A stretch of DNA of 34,176 bases from a virus. Location: positions 1-34,176 of the IMG/VR virus record IMGVR_UViG_3300030117_002275; one strand, given 5' to 3'. Positions within the stretch are counted from its first letter, which is position 1. Each line of letters starts with the position of its first letter. This document shows positions 7,284-14,863 of the stretch, in pieces. The notes under the pieces were generated by a model, which worked only from the letters and a program-made list of their open reading frames with translations, did not search any database and was not told the DNA's origin. The position numbers and the translations under genes were made by a program.

Positions 7284-8662
7284 ACTTTCCACCCCTCACC
7301 AAAGTCAGTTCTGTCAAACACGGGTTCGTTAAATGTGTCTTCTTTTTGATTGCTGTCAACGAGGTCAGTCTGTTCACTCTCCTCTAAATCATGCAGTCTC
7401 ATTTTTGCACGGTCAATACCCACAACAAACCTTTTATTAATCGTAGGGTCATTATATCGGTTCTTCAACTGTTTGACTGCAATCTGGTTTCGCTCTTCAA
7501 GTTCCTCACTAGAAATAAGCGCAAACATGAGGTCAGCAGTAGCAGGGAGACCAAAACTCTCCGATGTGTCTTCCAAACCAACATCTGTATTGGAGTACCC
7601 GCTCCTTGTTGTCTGTGTTGCCGACATAATCGGGACGTTTGTCTCAACAGCGAGTCCCCTAAGTTCCTCTGCAATCGACTTAATATACATGTACGAGTTA
7701 ACATTTGCCGCTCCTTTAAATCTACTGGATGCACAGATGTTCAGATAGTCAATAAAGATAATATCTGGTTTAAATGACTTCTTGACTGCAAGTTCCTTAA
7801 TAAGACCGCGAAAGTGTCCAGAGTGTGCAGATGCAGTTGGATATTCCTTGATAACAATCTGTCCTGTAGTGTTCTTGATAATCTTGTTAATCTTATCGTC
7901 ATACATCTGCTTTGGTAGACTATGTAGGTCTTCCATAGAGATGTTCATGAGGTTCGCATCTATGCGCTCTGCGATACGTTCCTCTGCCATCTCCATAGAG
8001 ATATACAATACATTCTTACCTTGGTTCATACAGTTCGCTGCCATGTGACACATGAACAGAGACTTACCCACACCAGTTCCCGCGAGGGCAATGTTTAGTG
8101 TCTTGGGTGGCAGACCACCCTTGGTTATTCGATTGAAGAAATCAAGATCGAATGGTATTTTTTCTTCTACAGTGTGGTAAAATTCAAATCGGGACTCTGC
8201 ATCCAAAAGATAATCATGGCCAACGCTATTGTCAAAACCCACAGAAAGGGCATCTGTGAGAATGTTAGGGATAGCATCAACATTTCTATTCTTATCTTTT
8301 CCATCAATGATTTGTATACCTTCAACAATCGCATTATACACCGCCTTATCTTTACAAAATTTCTCTGTAGTTTCGACCAACCACTCTAGATTTGCATCAT
8401 CGTCTTTCTCAAGACTTTTGATTACATCAATCACCGATTTCACATCTTGCTCGTTTAAATCACGGCGGTTGTCAATTTCTATCTCAATAGAGGTCTTGTT
8501 TGGTAGAGAGTTGTATTTCTCTACAAACTTCTGTATCTCCTCAAATACAATACGTTCACTACGGTCAGAGAAGTAGTCCCTCTTCATGTGAGGGAGAACT
8601 TTCCTTGCATAGTCTTCGTTTGTAATTAATTCAGAGAGTGCTGTTCTTTCAATCGTCTGCAT
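7280..8662 (-). CDS. 41: Replicative DNA helicase (T4 gp41-like)
   Basis: The 460-aa protein is a DnaB-family hexameric helicase. It has an N-terminal helical domain (1-150), Walker A AGTGVGKS at 194-201, YISMEMAEERIAERID (motif H1a), IIFIDYLNICA (Walker B, about 295-305) and SATQTTRSGY (H3). In T4 gp41 unwinds the fork on the lagging strand, is loaded by gp59 (here at 21987) and recruits primase. The start overlaps the GNAT-like gene by 14 bases. No primase gene is in this window. Confidence 0.95.
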   Translation of the reverse strand: MQTIERTALSELITNEDYARKVLPHMKRDYFSDRSERIVFEEIQKFVEKYNSLPNKTSIEIEIDNRRDLNEQDVKSVIDVIKSLEKDDDANLEWLVETTEKFCKDKAVYNAIVEGIQIIDGKDKNRNVDAIPNILTDALSVGFDNSVGHDYLLDAESRFEFYHTVEEKIPFDLDFFNRITKGGLPPKTLNIALAGTGVGKSLFMCHMAANCMNQGKNVLYISMEMAEERIAERIDANLMNISMEDLHSLPKQMYDDKINKIIKNTTGQIVIKEYPTASAHSGHFRGLIKELAVKKSFKPDIIFIDYLNICASSRFKGAANVNSYMYIKSIAEELRGLAVETNVPIMSATQTTRSGYSNTDVGLEDTSESFGLPATADLMFALISSEELEERNQIAVKQLKNRYNDPTINKRFVVGIDRAKMRLHDLEESEQTDLVDSNQKEDTFNEPVFDRTDFGEGWKV

Positions 8663-9071
8663 CTAGTTTGTACTCATAATTATCAGTTTCTTCATTCTCT
8701 CTCAACAAGAATGCACCATTTCTCAGGTGAAATTTTTTTGCCATCGCTGTTTTTGGTGACAGTGTGACTAACCTTATGAAGTCATTCTCTATCGCCCAAT
8801 CTCGTAACTCAAATATCAAGTCTCTACCCGCGCCAGGGGCATAAGACCACACGGTATACGCAACACATATGCGTCCTCTTGGATATGAGTAAAAGACTAA
8901 ATCTTGCACCTTCTCAGGGACTTCGTAATTGTATGCACAACACACAATAGCATCAGGTTTGTCCTCACCAATGTAAAATATCTCACCGACATGTTTACGA
9001 AACGAATACGACAATGAAGGACGAACTGGATCGTCCTCCACATACGAGGGAGTTTTCAGTACTTTTATCAA
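8649..9071 (-). CDS. GNAT-like acetyltransferase, TTG start, 140 aa
   Basis: The segment APGAGRDLIFELRDWAIEND followed by RLVTLSPKTAMAKKFHLRNGA looks like the acetyl-CoA-binding loop and C-terminal half of a GNAT fold, with the usual late 'FHLRNGAF' strand. The start is TTG at 9071, overlapping the stop of the 44-aa gene (TTGA), with GGAG seven bases upstream. No catalytic residue can be named with confidence. It is part of the helicase/uvsX operon. Substrate unknown; weak membership of the fold is the main doubt. Confidence 0.7.
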   Translation of the reverse strand: MIKVLKTPSYVEDDPVRPSLSYSFRKHVGEIFYIGEDKPDAIVCCAYNYEVPEKVQDLVFYSYPRGRICVAYTVWSYAPGAGRDLIFELRDWAIENDFIRLVTLSPKTAMAKKFHLRNGAFLLRENEETDNYEYKLDADD

Positions 9072-9202
9072 TGCATTCTCCGTGCCTTTCTAAGTAACGC
9101 CTGTAACACGTTACCCCAGTATCTTATCCCCCATTCACAACCTGTGGTCTCACATACTTGGAAAGCGGTCTCTGCATTCTTTATTAAACGCTCTATGTTC
9201 AT
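9068..9202 (-). CDS. Small protein, 44 aa, overlapping two neighbours
   Basis: The ORF begins MNIERLIKNAETAFQVCETT and ends LLRKARRMH, with two cysteines, tryptophans in CEWGIRYWG and a basic tail. It starts inside the last 53 bases of the 87-aa gene and its TGA overlaps the TTG of the GNAT-like gene. The upstream sequence has only a modest GAGA ribosome site. Close packing and a helical, charged composition support coding; no homologue is recognised. Confidence 0.55.
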   Translation of the reverse strand: MNIERLIKNAETAFQVCETTGCEWGIRYWGNVLQALLRKARRMH

Positions 9203-9413
9203 TCTCTTGTAACCTCTCGACCATATTACCAAACAAACTAAATATTTCTTTTACCTTTGCAGATTTGTCTGCGCGAGGTATACAAAGAGTTTCAGTGGCA
9301 GTATCTTGGGAAATGACTACTCTCGCTTGTTCCATACAAGTTTTCATGTCCGGCATATTTATATTATACTCGGACCCTGTTACGGTCATCACAACCAATA
9401 GTGCCTTTATCAT
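9150..9413 (-). CDS. Small probable exported protein, 87 aa
   Basis: The ATG at 9413 overlaps the upstream stop (ATGA). The protein begins MIKALLVVMTVTGSEYNINM, a short hydrophobic leader, and has two cysteines (in DMKTCMEQ and ETLCIPRA) that could form a disulfide. Its plan resembles the 70-aa protein at 27646-27858 (MIKEFL leader, EVC...FNC), suggesting one family of small secreted or periplasmic phage proteins. The leader lacks a clear cleavage site. Function unknown. Confidence 0.7.
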   Translation of the reverse strand: MIKALLVVMTVTGSEYNINMPDMKTCMEQARVVISQDTATETLCIPRADKSAKVKEIFSLFGNMVERLQENEHRAFNKECRDRFPSM

Positions 9414-9712
9414 ACTACACTCCATCCTGTAGGTTCACACTTATACTTAGTGGTTCCAATCAAAACCATGTCACCAACACTGGTGCTCCGACATGCGCCA
9501 CCACCAAACATTTTGGTCACACCCTCGTTGTTCCACCAAGGTCTCTCAATTGTGTTCGTCTTCATGAACGCGGTTTCCAACTTTTCAGTATCAGTCAACT
9601 TCTTTTCAACAGACACAAATGCAACAGTCGTAGGAGCGTCCTCGTAGGCAGCGTGTATCACTACAACATCCTCACACAAAAGGTTCTTCGTTAATGCATC
9701 AATTTTACTCAT
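9410..9712 (-). CDS. Conserved phage hypothetical protein, 100 aa
   Basis: The protein starts at the TAATG overlap with the upstream gene (ATG 9712). Its C-terminal half holds ERPWWNNEGVTKMF and ACRSTSVGDMVLIG, a 'RSxSVGD' module that I recall in many phage and mobile-element proteins of unknown function. No catalytic motif is evident. It lies in an early cluster read from the promoter at 10115-10143. Confidence 0.75.
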   Translation of the reverse strand: MSKIDALTKNLLCEDVVVIHAAYEDAPTTVAFVSVEKKLTDTEKLETAFMKTNTIERPWWNNEGVTKMFGGGACRSTSVGDMVLIGTTKYKCEPTGWSVV

Positions 9713-10083
9713 TACACAATCTCCGCAGGTTTGTTCCACTCACCAATCTTGATACTGTTGTACCAAGCGGTATCGAAATAGTCAGTCATGGCATCACTAT
9801 TGTCATACCACTTCGTACCCTTCATGGCAGCAAGCAACTTGGTCAGGAACTTCTTAGCAGTTCCTTCGTAATGCGAATCAATGTGGTAGACATTAACATC
9901 ACCACCACCAAGGGACCAAGAAATCTCTTCCGCTTTGAAGAGTCCAGCAGGAATCTTCCGAAGGGTCACAACCAGAGTGCTGTGATGGTTGACCTTGATG
10001 GTTCCCTTTACACCGTATTCGGCAAGAACCTTCTTGATTGCAGGGGCAAGTTCTTTCTTTGTCTCTTTACTCACATATGCCAT
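9712..10083 (-). CDS. Conserved phage hypothetical protein, 123 aa, own strong promoter
   Basis: It begins MAYVSKETKKELAPAIKKVL, followed by GVKGTIKVNHHSTLVVTLRK and a C-terminal SDAMTDYFDTAWYNSIKIG. I recall this family across unrelated phages, without a function. Shine-Dalgarno AAAGGAA and a near-consensus promoter 30 bases upstream suggest high early expression. The 18-base leader stretch before the gene is identical to that before the gene at 29339-29695, which has a similar size and setting. Confidence 0.85.
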   Translation of the reverse strand: MAYVSKETKKELAPAIKKVLAEYGVKGTIKVNHHSTLVVTLRKIPAGLFKAEEISWSLGGGDVNVYHIDSHYEGTAKKFLTKLLAAMKGTKWYDNSDAMTDYFDTAWYNSIKIGEWNKPAEIV

Positions 10084-10090
10084 TTCGTAA

Positions 10091-10108
10091 TTCCTTTCTC
10101 TTGACTAT
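10091..10108 (-). repeat. 18-base leader repeat, copy 1
   Basis: On the minus strand this reads ATAGTCAAGAGAAAGGAA and includes the Shine-Dalgarno. An identical copy is at 29701-29718, and a diverged copy lies before the gene starting at 10557. All three follow TTGACA-N17 promoters. Confidence 0.8.
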
Positions 10109-10114
10109 ACTCAT

Positions 10115-10143
10115 AGTATACGACATCTAAGAAGATTTGTCAA
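10115..10143 (-). promoter_or_regulatory. Early promoter TTGACA-N17-TATACT
   Basis: The -35 is at 10138-10143 and the -10 at 10115-10120 with a 17-base spacer. It drives the 123-aa gene and probably the whole run down to uvsX. Confidence 0.85.
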
Positions 10144-10153
10144 CAGTTTTTTT

Positions 10154-10360
10154 TCATAAAAGTGCGGTATATTCAAAAGAATCACCAACCAACTCTTTAA
10201 ACTTATCAAGTGCCTCATTATAAGAAGAGTCAAATACCTCACACTCTTTGTAGTATTTGTTCTTAACGACCTCAATCTCGTATTTGTAGTTTCCACTATT
10301 CCAGAGATACATCGGCGTTACATCATCCAAAGAACTATAACCTTTTGCAATCAAATTCAT
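10154..10360 (-). CDS. Small phage protein, 68 aa
   Basis: It begins MNLIAKGYSSLDDVTPMYLW and ends DSFEYTALL. The start overlaps the upstream stop (TAATG), consistent with coupling. It is acidic and rich in tyrosine, with no recognisable domain. The promoter of the next unit begins 11 bases after its stop. Confidence 0.75.
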   Translation of the reverse strand: MNLIAKGYSSLDDVTPMYLWNSGNYKYEIEVVKNKYYKECEVFDSSYNEALDKFKELVGDSFEYTALL

Positions 10361-10557
10361 TATATAATCTCCACTATTTCAAAGTTTTTTTCATCTAACC
10401 ATCTCCACTCACCCGTCTTGACTGACTTGACAGGAGGGAGAGTTGGTTTGTTTGACATAGACACAACACCTGGCGGCAACTCTAGAACTTCCCAGAGTTC
10501 ACCGTGTTCACGGATACGGTTCTTACCGTGTCCAGTAATTCCTTTCAGTTTTATCAT
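10360..10557 (-). CDS. Small phage protein, 65 aa
   Basis: I start it at ATG 10557 (MIKLKGITGHGKNRIREHGE) because the promoter and leader lie just upstream; a longer in-frame start at 10596 would fall inside the -10 region. The motif GKNRIREHGELWEV and ELPPGVVSMSNKPTLP give a conserved-looking basic N-half. I recall similar short proteins in marine phages, function unknown. It forms a two-gene unit with the 68-aa gene. Confidence 0.75.
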   Translation of the reverse strand: MIKLKGITGHGKNRIREHGELWEVLELPPGVVSMSNKPTLPPVKSVKTGEWRWLDEKNFEIVEII

Positions 10558-10587
10558 TTCTATTTTCTCTCTCTTGACTATGTTTAT

Positions 10588-10616
10588 AGAATACACTATG
10601 GAGTAACATCTGTCAA
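10588..10616 (-). promoter_or_regulatory. Early promoter TTGACA-N17-TATTCT
   Basis: The -35 is at 10611-10616 and the -10 at 10588-10593. The leader downstream contains ATAGTCAAGAGAGAG, a diverged copy of the repeat at 10091-10108. The promoter starts right after the terminator at 10615-10640. Confidence 0.8.
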
Positions 10617-10640
10617 ATAAAAAACGCCCCGAAGGACGTT
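10615..10640 (-). terminator. Terminator with UUCG loop
   Basis: On the minus strand AACGTCC-TTCG-GGGCGTT forms a 7-bp stem (one G-U) followed by six Ts. The UUCG tetraloop and U-tract are classic. It ends the kinase and zinc-ribbon unit. Confidence 0.9.
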
Positions 10641-10663
10641 TTTTTTAAAAATTTACGGAAGGT

Positions 10664-10679
10664 GTGATATTTTTATCAC
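10664..10679. other. Second hairpin GTGATA-TTTT-TATCAC
   Basis: A perfect 6-bp stem with a 4-base loop is followed by five Ts on the plus strand, so it could stop plus-strand transcripts. It lies between the 43-aa gene and the UUCG terminator, forming a double barrier. Confidence 0.5.
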
Positions 10680-10682
10680 TTT

Positions 10683-10814
10683 TTATAGACTAACTTTTGT
10701 AACGTCATAGTCGAATGGTCTACCACAACGTCTACATGCGTTTATGATACCCCATTTTTTGGTGTTCATCATTTTAAAGTCACAACGGAAGATGATACAC
10801 GCTAACCTTCTCAT
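10683..10814 (-). CDS. Four-cysteine mini-protein (possible zinc ribbon), 43 aa
   Basis: The ORF begins MRRLACIIFRCDFKMMNTKK and continues WGIINACRRCGRPFDYDV. Cysteines at 6, 11, 27 and 30 (the last pair CRRCGRP) look like a zinc knuckle or ribbon. It starts 6 bases after the kinase stop with a weak AGG ribosome site and ends just before the terminator pair. Family unknown; the CxxC pairing and position support a real gene. Confidence 0.65.
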   Translation of the reverse strand: MRRLACIIFRCDFKMMNTKKWGIINACRRCGRPFDYDVTKVSL

Positions 10815-10820
10815 TGTGGT

Positions 10821-11504
10821 CTAGAAACCTTTGGGCATTCTTGTAATACCCCGATCTTTCATCTGTTGCATGACCCACTGTTTTGCAAGGGGACTCTTCA
10901 CCTTCTTTCGTAAGAGTCCCTTAATTTGTTTGAACACCTTCACGAACACATCCTCACCAGCATCATTATTATCAACCACAACAAAGTTCTCTCTAAAGTG
11001 CTGACTGAATTTACCTATGTTGGACTGCACATCATTCCATGATTTGACAACGATGGACTCTGGAACAGAACGTGCTCGTTCTGCGTTTCGTTGTAGTGCG
11101 GTGTCAAGAGAGGTGTTCACAAAAATCATGTGTGTGTCGTATCCCAACTGTCTTAGGTCTTTGGACTGACTTGCAATCTTATCATAATCTCTGCCAGTGC
11201 CATCTATAATAAGTCCAATGCGACCTTCGACATAATTATCTCGACGGGATTTTGTAATTTCCTTCGCTCGACTACGAACCATGTCTCTTGGTTCCTTTTC
11301 CTCTGGAGGCATCTTGAGTGACAGATTTGCATCCTTGAGTAACTTCTCAAATGCGTCATCTGAGTTTACCACCTTTAAACCAGTTCCACCAGTGGTTTTC
11401 CTGACAACGTATGACTTACCGCTGCCAGGACCACCCGCCAGGAAAAATGCTTTAAATATGTTGGGGTCTTGCAACCCCTCCTGTAAGTCGTTGAATTGCT
11501 TCAT
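10821..11504 (-). CDS. P-loop kinase (zeta-toxin / polynucleotide-kinase-like), 227 aa
   Basis: Walker A is GGPGSGKS at 24-31, preceded by KAFFLAGG; NSDDAFEKLL follows, then GLIIDGTGRDYDKI in the Walker B position. The AAA-type lid has RNAERARSVPESIV. This matches phage kinases of the zeta-toxin/AAA_33 class, which phosphorylate sugars, nucleotides or nucleic-acid ends. The conserved C-terminal WVMQQMKDRGITRMPKGF is typical of the marine phage version. It lies in a late baseplate operon rather than with the replication genes. Confidence 0.75.
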   Translation of the reverse strand: MKQFNDLQEGLQDPNIFKAFFLAGGPGSGKSYVVRKTTGGTGLKVVNSDDAFEKLLKDANLSLKMPPEEKEPRDMVRSRAKEITKSRRDNYVEGRIGLIIDGTGRDYDKIASQSKDLRQLGYDTHMIFVNTSLDTALQRNAERARSVPESIVVKSWNDVQSNIGKFSQHFRENFVVVDNNDAGEDVFVKVFKQIKGLLRKKVKSPLAKQWVMQQMKDRGITRMPKGF

Positions 11505-11637
11505 CGTGCATTTGCCCTTTTCTATATCCTGCCATCTCTACGATGTATTTATCATTATCCGAAAGTGGTTGTAATCCTACCTTGCGTTCCTGTCGTTGAA
11601 AGTTCAATTTCTTAATGCGATTCTTGGTCTTTGCCAT
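11452..11637 (-). CDS. Small basic protein, 61 aa
   Basis: It begins MAKTKNRIKKLNFQRQERKV and ends TGGVARPQHI. AAGGAA lies six bases before the ATG. Its last 53 bases overlap the start of the kinase gene in another frame, so coupling is likely. The frame is also open upstream to the gp27 stop, with a good AAGGAG placed six bases before an ATC codon, so a longer product from a rare start cannot be excluded. Function unknown. Confidence 0.65.
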   Translation of the reverse strand: MAKTKNRIKKLNFQRQERKVGLQPLSDNDKYIVEMAGYRKGQMHDEAIQRLTGGVARPQHI

Positions 11638-11712
11638 TTTATCTTCCTTTCGCTGTTTATGTTTGGATATAGATTTTTTTGTGATGGGCCTCTCCTTTCT
11701 TGTTAGTTTTGA

Positions 11713-13146
11713 TTAAACCTCTATAGAGTATAGATCAGTCTCTACCTCTGGACGAGTGTCATCAACTATCTCTGGGTTAAATGCAGAGGGTAACTCAAAT
11801 GTGAGTGAATCTTTTACACCCTCAACAAGCATTGTATGAGATTTAGTTGATGGACCCGAAAAATCATGTCTAATTCTTACCACTAAAAACTTACCTCTGT
11901 ATATCTTGTCAAAGTCTTCATTTTTCTCTGTCTTGGTAGACGCTGTGTATGGCAAGTTGATATCCACAACATCACCCGCGTTGACAAATGTATTACCATG
12001 AACTTTTAACTTTACTGTATACCCTCTCTTGAGTTGGTCAATATTTGAGTTTCTATTCTGAACTCTTTGAGTTGGTATGTTGGGCGAGTAAGGAAACTCA
12101 CCAAATTCATTCTGTTGGTTTTTGTCAGAAAGAACACCACTTACGGGTTGCACATAAGTTCTTGCAGGGAAATCTGATATTCTCTCTTTTGAGTTAGTTA
12201 TCTCAGAGGCACTTACTATGGCGTAATCCTCCACTTCTTCTCCGTTAAATCTAGCATTAGTCGATTCAATATGATTATCCTTTGAAAACTGCTCTAGATA
12301 GTTATATGTATACTTTCGGTATCTTTTACTAACCGCATCATGAGTATACAGAACTGACCCATATGTTCCCATCCTGTGTGCATTTAGGGAGTCCTGAGTA
12401 CTCACGATGTTTTGCTCAAGTATGACAGAAAAATCTGCCTCTACATTCGAGGCACCTTTTTTTGAATTAGTCCCCACAACAAATGACCTATACTCCATAG
12501 AACTAGGTTGTGCGTACATACTTGCAAGTGACCTAAAGTTAAACCCTCTTGGTGTTTCAAAGTTTAAATAGGTTGCATCACTAAACTTTTCAGATATCGC
12601 ACTGCTCATGAGTTCTTGAACTAGTTCAAATGGTCTTTTGTTGGGGGATGCAATCTTCCTAATTCCCGAACTAGGTTCAATAAACAGTTTCTTTTTCGTA
12701 TCAAGGTTATTCTCATAGATACCTTTTACTATATCTGATTCTGTGCCAACAAGGGATTGTAACACCTTTGTTCTCTGGTCAATCATCAACTCTCTAGATA
12801 CAAAGGACAGATTATACCCCTGTACTCCCGAACCCAAATCTAACCTACCAGATACTTTGTTTACCAAAAATTTTTTACTTTCGGTGAAGTCCATGATAAA
12901 ATTTTCTTGCGACAACGATGCAGTTGCAAGTTTGAGAATAAGATATTCTTGACCAATCAATGGGAGCATTGATGATAGATTGACTGAATCTTGTACAACC
13001 ATGACTCCAGATATGGTAAATCTAAAAATGTCCTCGAATAGTGTGAGGGACAACAATGACAACGTGAGGTCTACCTCAGTACCATTCATTGATACTATTT
13101 TTGCCTCTTGTAGTTCGTATTGTCCGGCGCGAAGTAGTCCCGCCAC
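11713..13146 (-). CDS. 27: Baseplate hub protein (T4 gp27-like), GTG start, 477 aa
   Basis: It begins AGLLRAGQYELQEAKIVSMN after a GTG start that overlaps the gp53 stop (TAGTG), with AGGAG nine bases upstream. The N-terminal half is rich in beta strands (IFRFTISGVMVVQDSVNLSS); the C-terminal part has NAGDVVDINLPYT and IYRGKFLVVRIRHDFSG, typical of hub proteins with gpD/gp27-type tube domains. In T4 gp27 forms the trimeric hub that holds the gp5 needle. It is adjacent to gp53 and gp48 and read from the late promoter at 14852. Confidence 0.75.
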   Translation of the reverse strand: MAGLLRAGQYELQEAKIVSMNGTEVDLTLSLLSLTLFEDIFRFTISGVMVVQDSVNLSSMLPLIGQEYLILKLATASLSQENFIMDFTESKKFLVNKVSGRLDLGSGVQGYNLSFVSRELMIDQRTKVLQSLVGTESDIVKGIYENNLDTKKKLFIEPSSGIRKIASPNKRPFELVQELMSSAISEKFSDATYLNFETPRGFNFRSLASMYAQPSSMEYRSFVVGTNSKKGASNVEADFSVILEQNIVSTQDSLNAHRMGTYGSVLYTHDAVSKRYRKYTYNYLEQFSKDNHIESTNARFNGEEVEDYAIVSASEITNSKERISDFPARTYVQPVSGVLSDKNQQNEFGEFPYSPNIPTQRVQNRNSNIDQLKRGYTVKLKVHGNTFVNAGDVVDINLPYTASTKTEKNEDFDKIYRGKFLVVRIRHDFSGPSTKSHTMLVEGVKDSLTFELPSAFNPEIVDDTRPEVETDLYSIEV

Positions 13147-13679
13147 TATAGTACACTCCTGCTCATTAGGTTCTCAAATTCATTTACAAAATCTTCAATA
13201 TACGCTGGGTCAAGTAATTTTACCTGTCTTAACCCATCTTGCAGTTCTTGCTCATACTCTCTGTTGGTGATGGTTGTAAGGTCTGCCTCTGAGTATCCTG
13301 TCGTATCTGTCCCAATGTTAATCCTAATCGTGGTATCACCAGAGGTCTGTGAGACCTCGTAATGATGCACACCATCCACGTTAGTATATTTGTCATTTAG
13401 GTGTGCGAGGAATTGTCTTGTACTCATGGGCCATTGATGATAACGGTCAACCACGTCATTCATCAGTAGGATAACCCAATGCAACTCTGGGTCACCATAC
13501 AGTTTGTGTGCAATCATCTCAGGGGTTTCACCATTCTTCACATCATATGTATCGAAGAATGCAGTATTTTGAGATATCTTCACGCGAGTAGCGACTCTCT
13601 TTAAAAGATTAGTGACCGTTTTGAAGTCATCATTTCCAGATGAATCGTATGGGATACGAGGAAAACTTGTAAAATACAT
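13146..13679 (-). CDS. 53: Baseplate wedge protein gp53
   Basis: The N-terminus MYFTSFPRIPY and the block NGETPEMIAHKLYGDPELHW followed by VILLMNDVVDRYHQWPMS correspond to T4 gp53 (GSPRPEELANAIYGNPQLYW and following residues). Length 177 aa compares with 196 in T4. The domain resembles the LysM-like fold of gp53, which joins wedges into the six-fold baseplate. A C-terminal RQVKLLDPAYIEDFVNEF also matches T4. Same operon as gp48 and gp27. Confidence 0.92.
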   Translation of the reverse strand: MYFTSFPRIPYDSSGNDDFKTVTNLLKRVATRVKISQNTAFFDTYDVKNGETPEMIAHKLYGDPELHWVILLMNDVVDRYHQWPMSTRQFLAHLNDKYTNVDGVHHYEVSQTSGDTTIRINIGTDTTGYSEADLTTITNREYEQELQDGLRQVKLLDPAYIEDFVNEFENLMSRSVL

Positions 13680-13681
13680 GA

Positions 13682-14824
13682 CTAATATCCTTCCTCAATC
13701 CTATCACGGTACATAATTTCAATCTCTGAGAATCCAAGTGTGAGAGATGTTCTTTGGGGCGGAGGTGAACCTGATGCATCTGGTTCATATGCCGTATACC
13801 TGTCACCACCATAAGACACCTGTACACTCTTTAAGTAAGAGGTTCCTATCTTGTTTAGATATTGGTTCTCCTGTTCCCTGTACATATAGTTTATATCGAA
13901 CACATCAGGTATTGTTAACTCTCTCACAGACTCAGTTTTTCCAAAGACCGTTGTGCTAGTCTGTGGTGCCATGTGTATCTTAAACAACTTGACAATTTCT
14001 TTAACCTGTTGCGCCTCTGCTGCACTTTTAGGAATGAAAATAAAAGAGAATTCAAACTCCCTTCTCCCTACACCTTCAAACATAAGTTCCATTCTAGGTG
14101 CAACAACTTTACCTCTTTCAAGAGCAACCAATGCTTTTGCCCCTGGCGCAACTGTGTCGAGGACACCAAGTCCCGCTGCTTTTCCCGCTGCGAGTGCTGC
14201 ATCACCTGATGCTCTAAAGAAGTCTCCGAAAGAAGTTGACCCTGGCCCAAATAACCCCTGATATGCTTTCATACCAGTTTCCGCACCAAGACCAATCTCT
14301 TGCTCTGCATAGGACGCACCGTATGAGACACTTACCTGTGGTGGCATGTATAGAGCAATCGACTGCACAAGTTGAGTAGATGGTCTAGTTTTCATAGTAA
14401 GAGTTTTTTGACTGCCCCTGCTCTTTTGAATATTTGCCTGTTGCATCTCCTTTTGTTTTGACTCACCCAATCTATCTATGAAATTAGAACTGACTAAACT
14501 TGCATTTTTACCCCCCATGCTCTTAACCAACTTATCAATATGTGATTTTTGAGATGCTGTTGGTTTGTTAGAAATTTTGCCTGGCTCATTCCTTCTGATT
14601 CCAAATAAGATGTAGTGTCCCTGCATGGGGTCTACTGCAACATCATCTGGATATGAAAGTATTGGGGATTGTCTTGACATCACACCCAGCGAACCAAATG
14701 CGTTTGTGGGGTTTACACCTTTTAACCCTGCTGCAACACCTTGAACAGCAGAAGATATCGTCCTGTTTGCGATACTGGTTGCGGCACCTTGTGCGATGTT
14801 TACAAATGCGTCTCTGAGTGCCAT
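13682..14824 (-). CDS. 48: Baseplate tail-tube cap (gp48-like), 380 aa
   Basis: The protein has an alanine/glycine-rich N-terminus (MALRDAFVNIAQGAATSIAN), a central LYMPPQVSVSYGASYAEQEI, and a C-terminal tube-like domain (MELMFEGVGRREFEFSFIFI, then SVQVSYGGDRYTAYEP and SLTLGFSEIEIMYRDRI). T4 gp48 also has a tube-fold C-terminus and sits beside the hub genes. The gp48 name rests on this plan and the gp53/gp27 neighbours. The late promoter at 14852-14859 gives a 22-nt leader with AAGGATAT. Confidence 0.7.
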   Translation of the reverse strand: MALRDAFVNIAQGAATSIANRTISSAVQGVAAGLKGVNPTNAFGSLGVMSRQSPILSYPDDVAVDPMQGHYILFGIRRNEPGKISNKPTASQKSHIDKLVKSMGGKNASLVSSNFIDRLGESKQKEMQQANIQKSRGSQKTLTMKTRPSTQLVQSIALYMPPQVSVSYGASYAEQEIGLGAETGMKAYQGLFGPGSTSFGDFFRASGDAALAAGKAAGLGVLDTVAPGAKALVALERGKVVAPRMELMFEGVGRREFEFSFIFIPKSAAEAQQVKEIVKLFKIHMAPQTSTTVFGKTESVRELTIPDVFDINYMYREQENQYLNKIGTSYLKSVQVSYGGDRYTAYEPDASGSPPPQRTSLTLGFSEIEIMYRDRIEEGY

Positions 14825-14851
14825 GTCTAAATATCCTTATACACTTTTTAC

Positions 14852-14859
14852 TATTTATA
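14852..14859 (-). promoter_or_regulatory. Late promoter TATAAATA for baseplate operon
   Basis: Perfect late box on the minus strand; the predicted start is about 14846, giving a 22-base leader with AAGGATAT before the gp48-like ATG. Read on the plus strand the same bases (TATTTATA) are a 6/8 match placed four bases before the gp4 ATG, so the site may act in both directions. Confidence 0.85.
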
Positions 14860-14863
14860 ACAA

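Noticed and set aside
9356-9363. TATAAATA on the minus strand as a late promoter
   Set aside because: It lies inside the 87-aa coding region with no suitably placed gene start; likely a chance AT-rich match.
10111-10296. 61-aa minus-strand frame covering the promoter at 10115
   Set aside because: It overlaps the well-supported 68-aa gene and an early promoter, and its composition is not protein-like.
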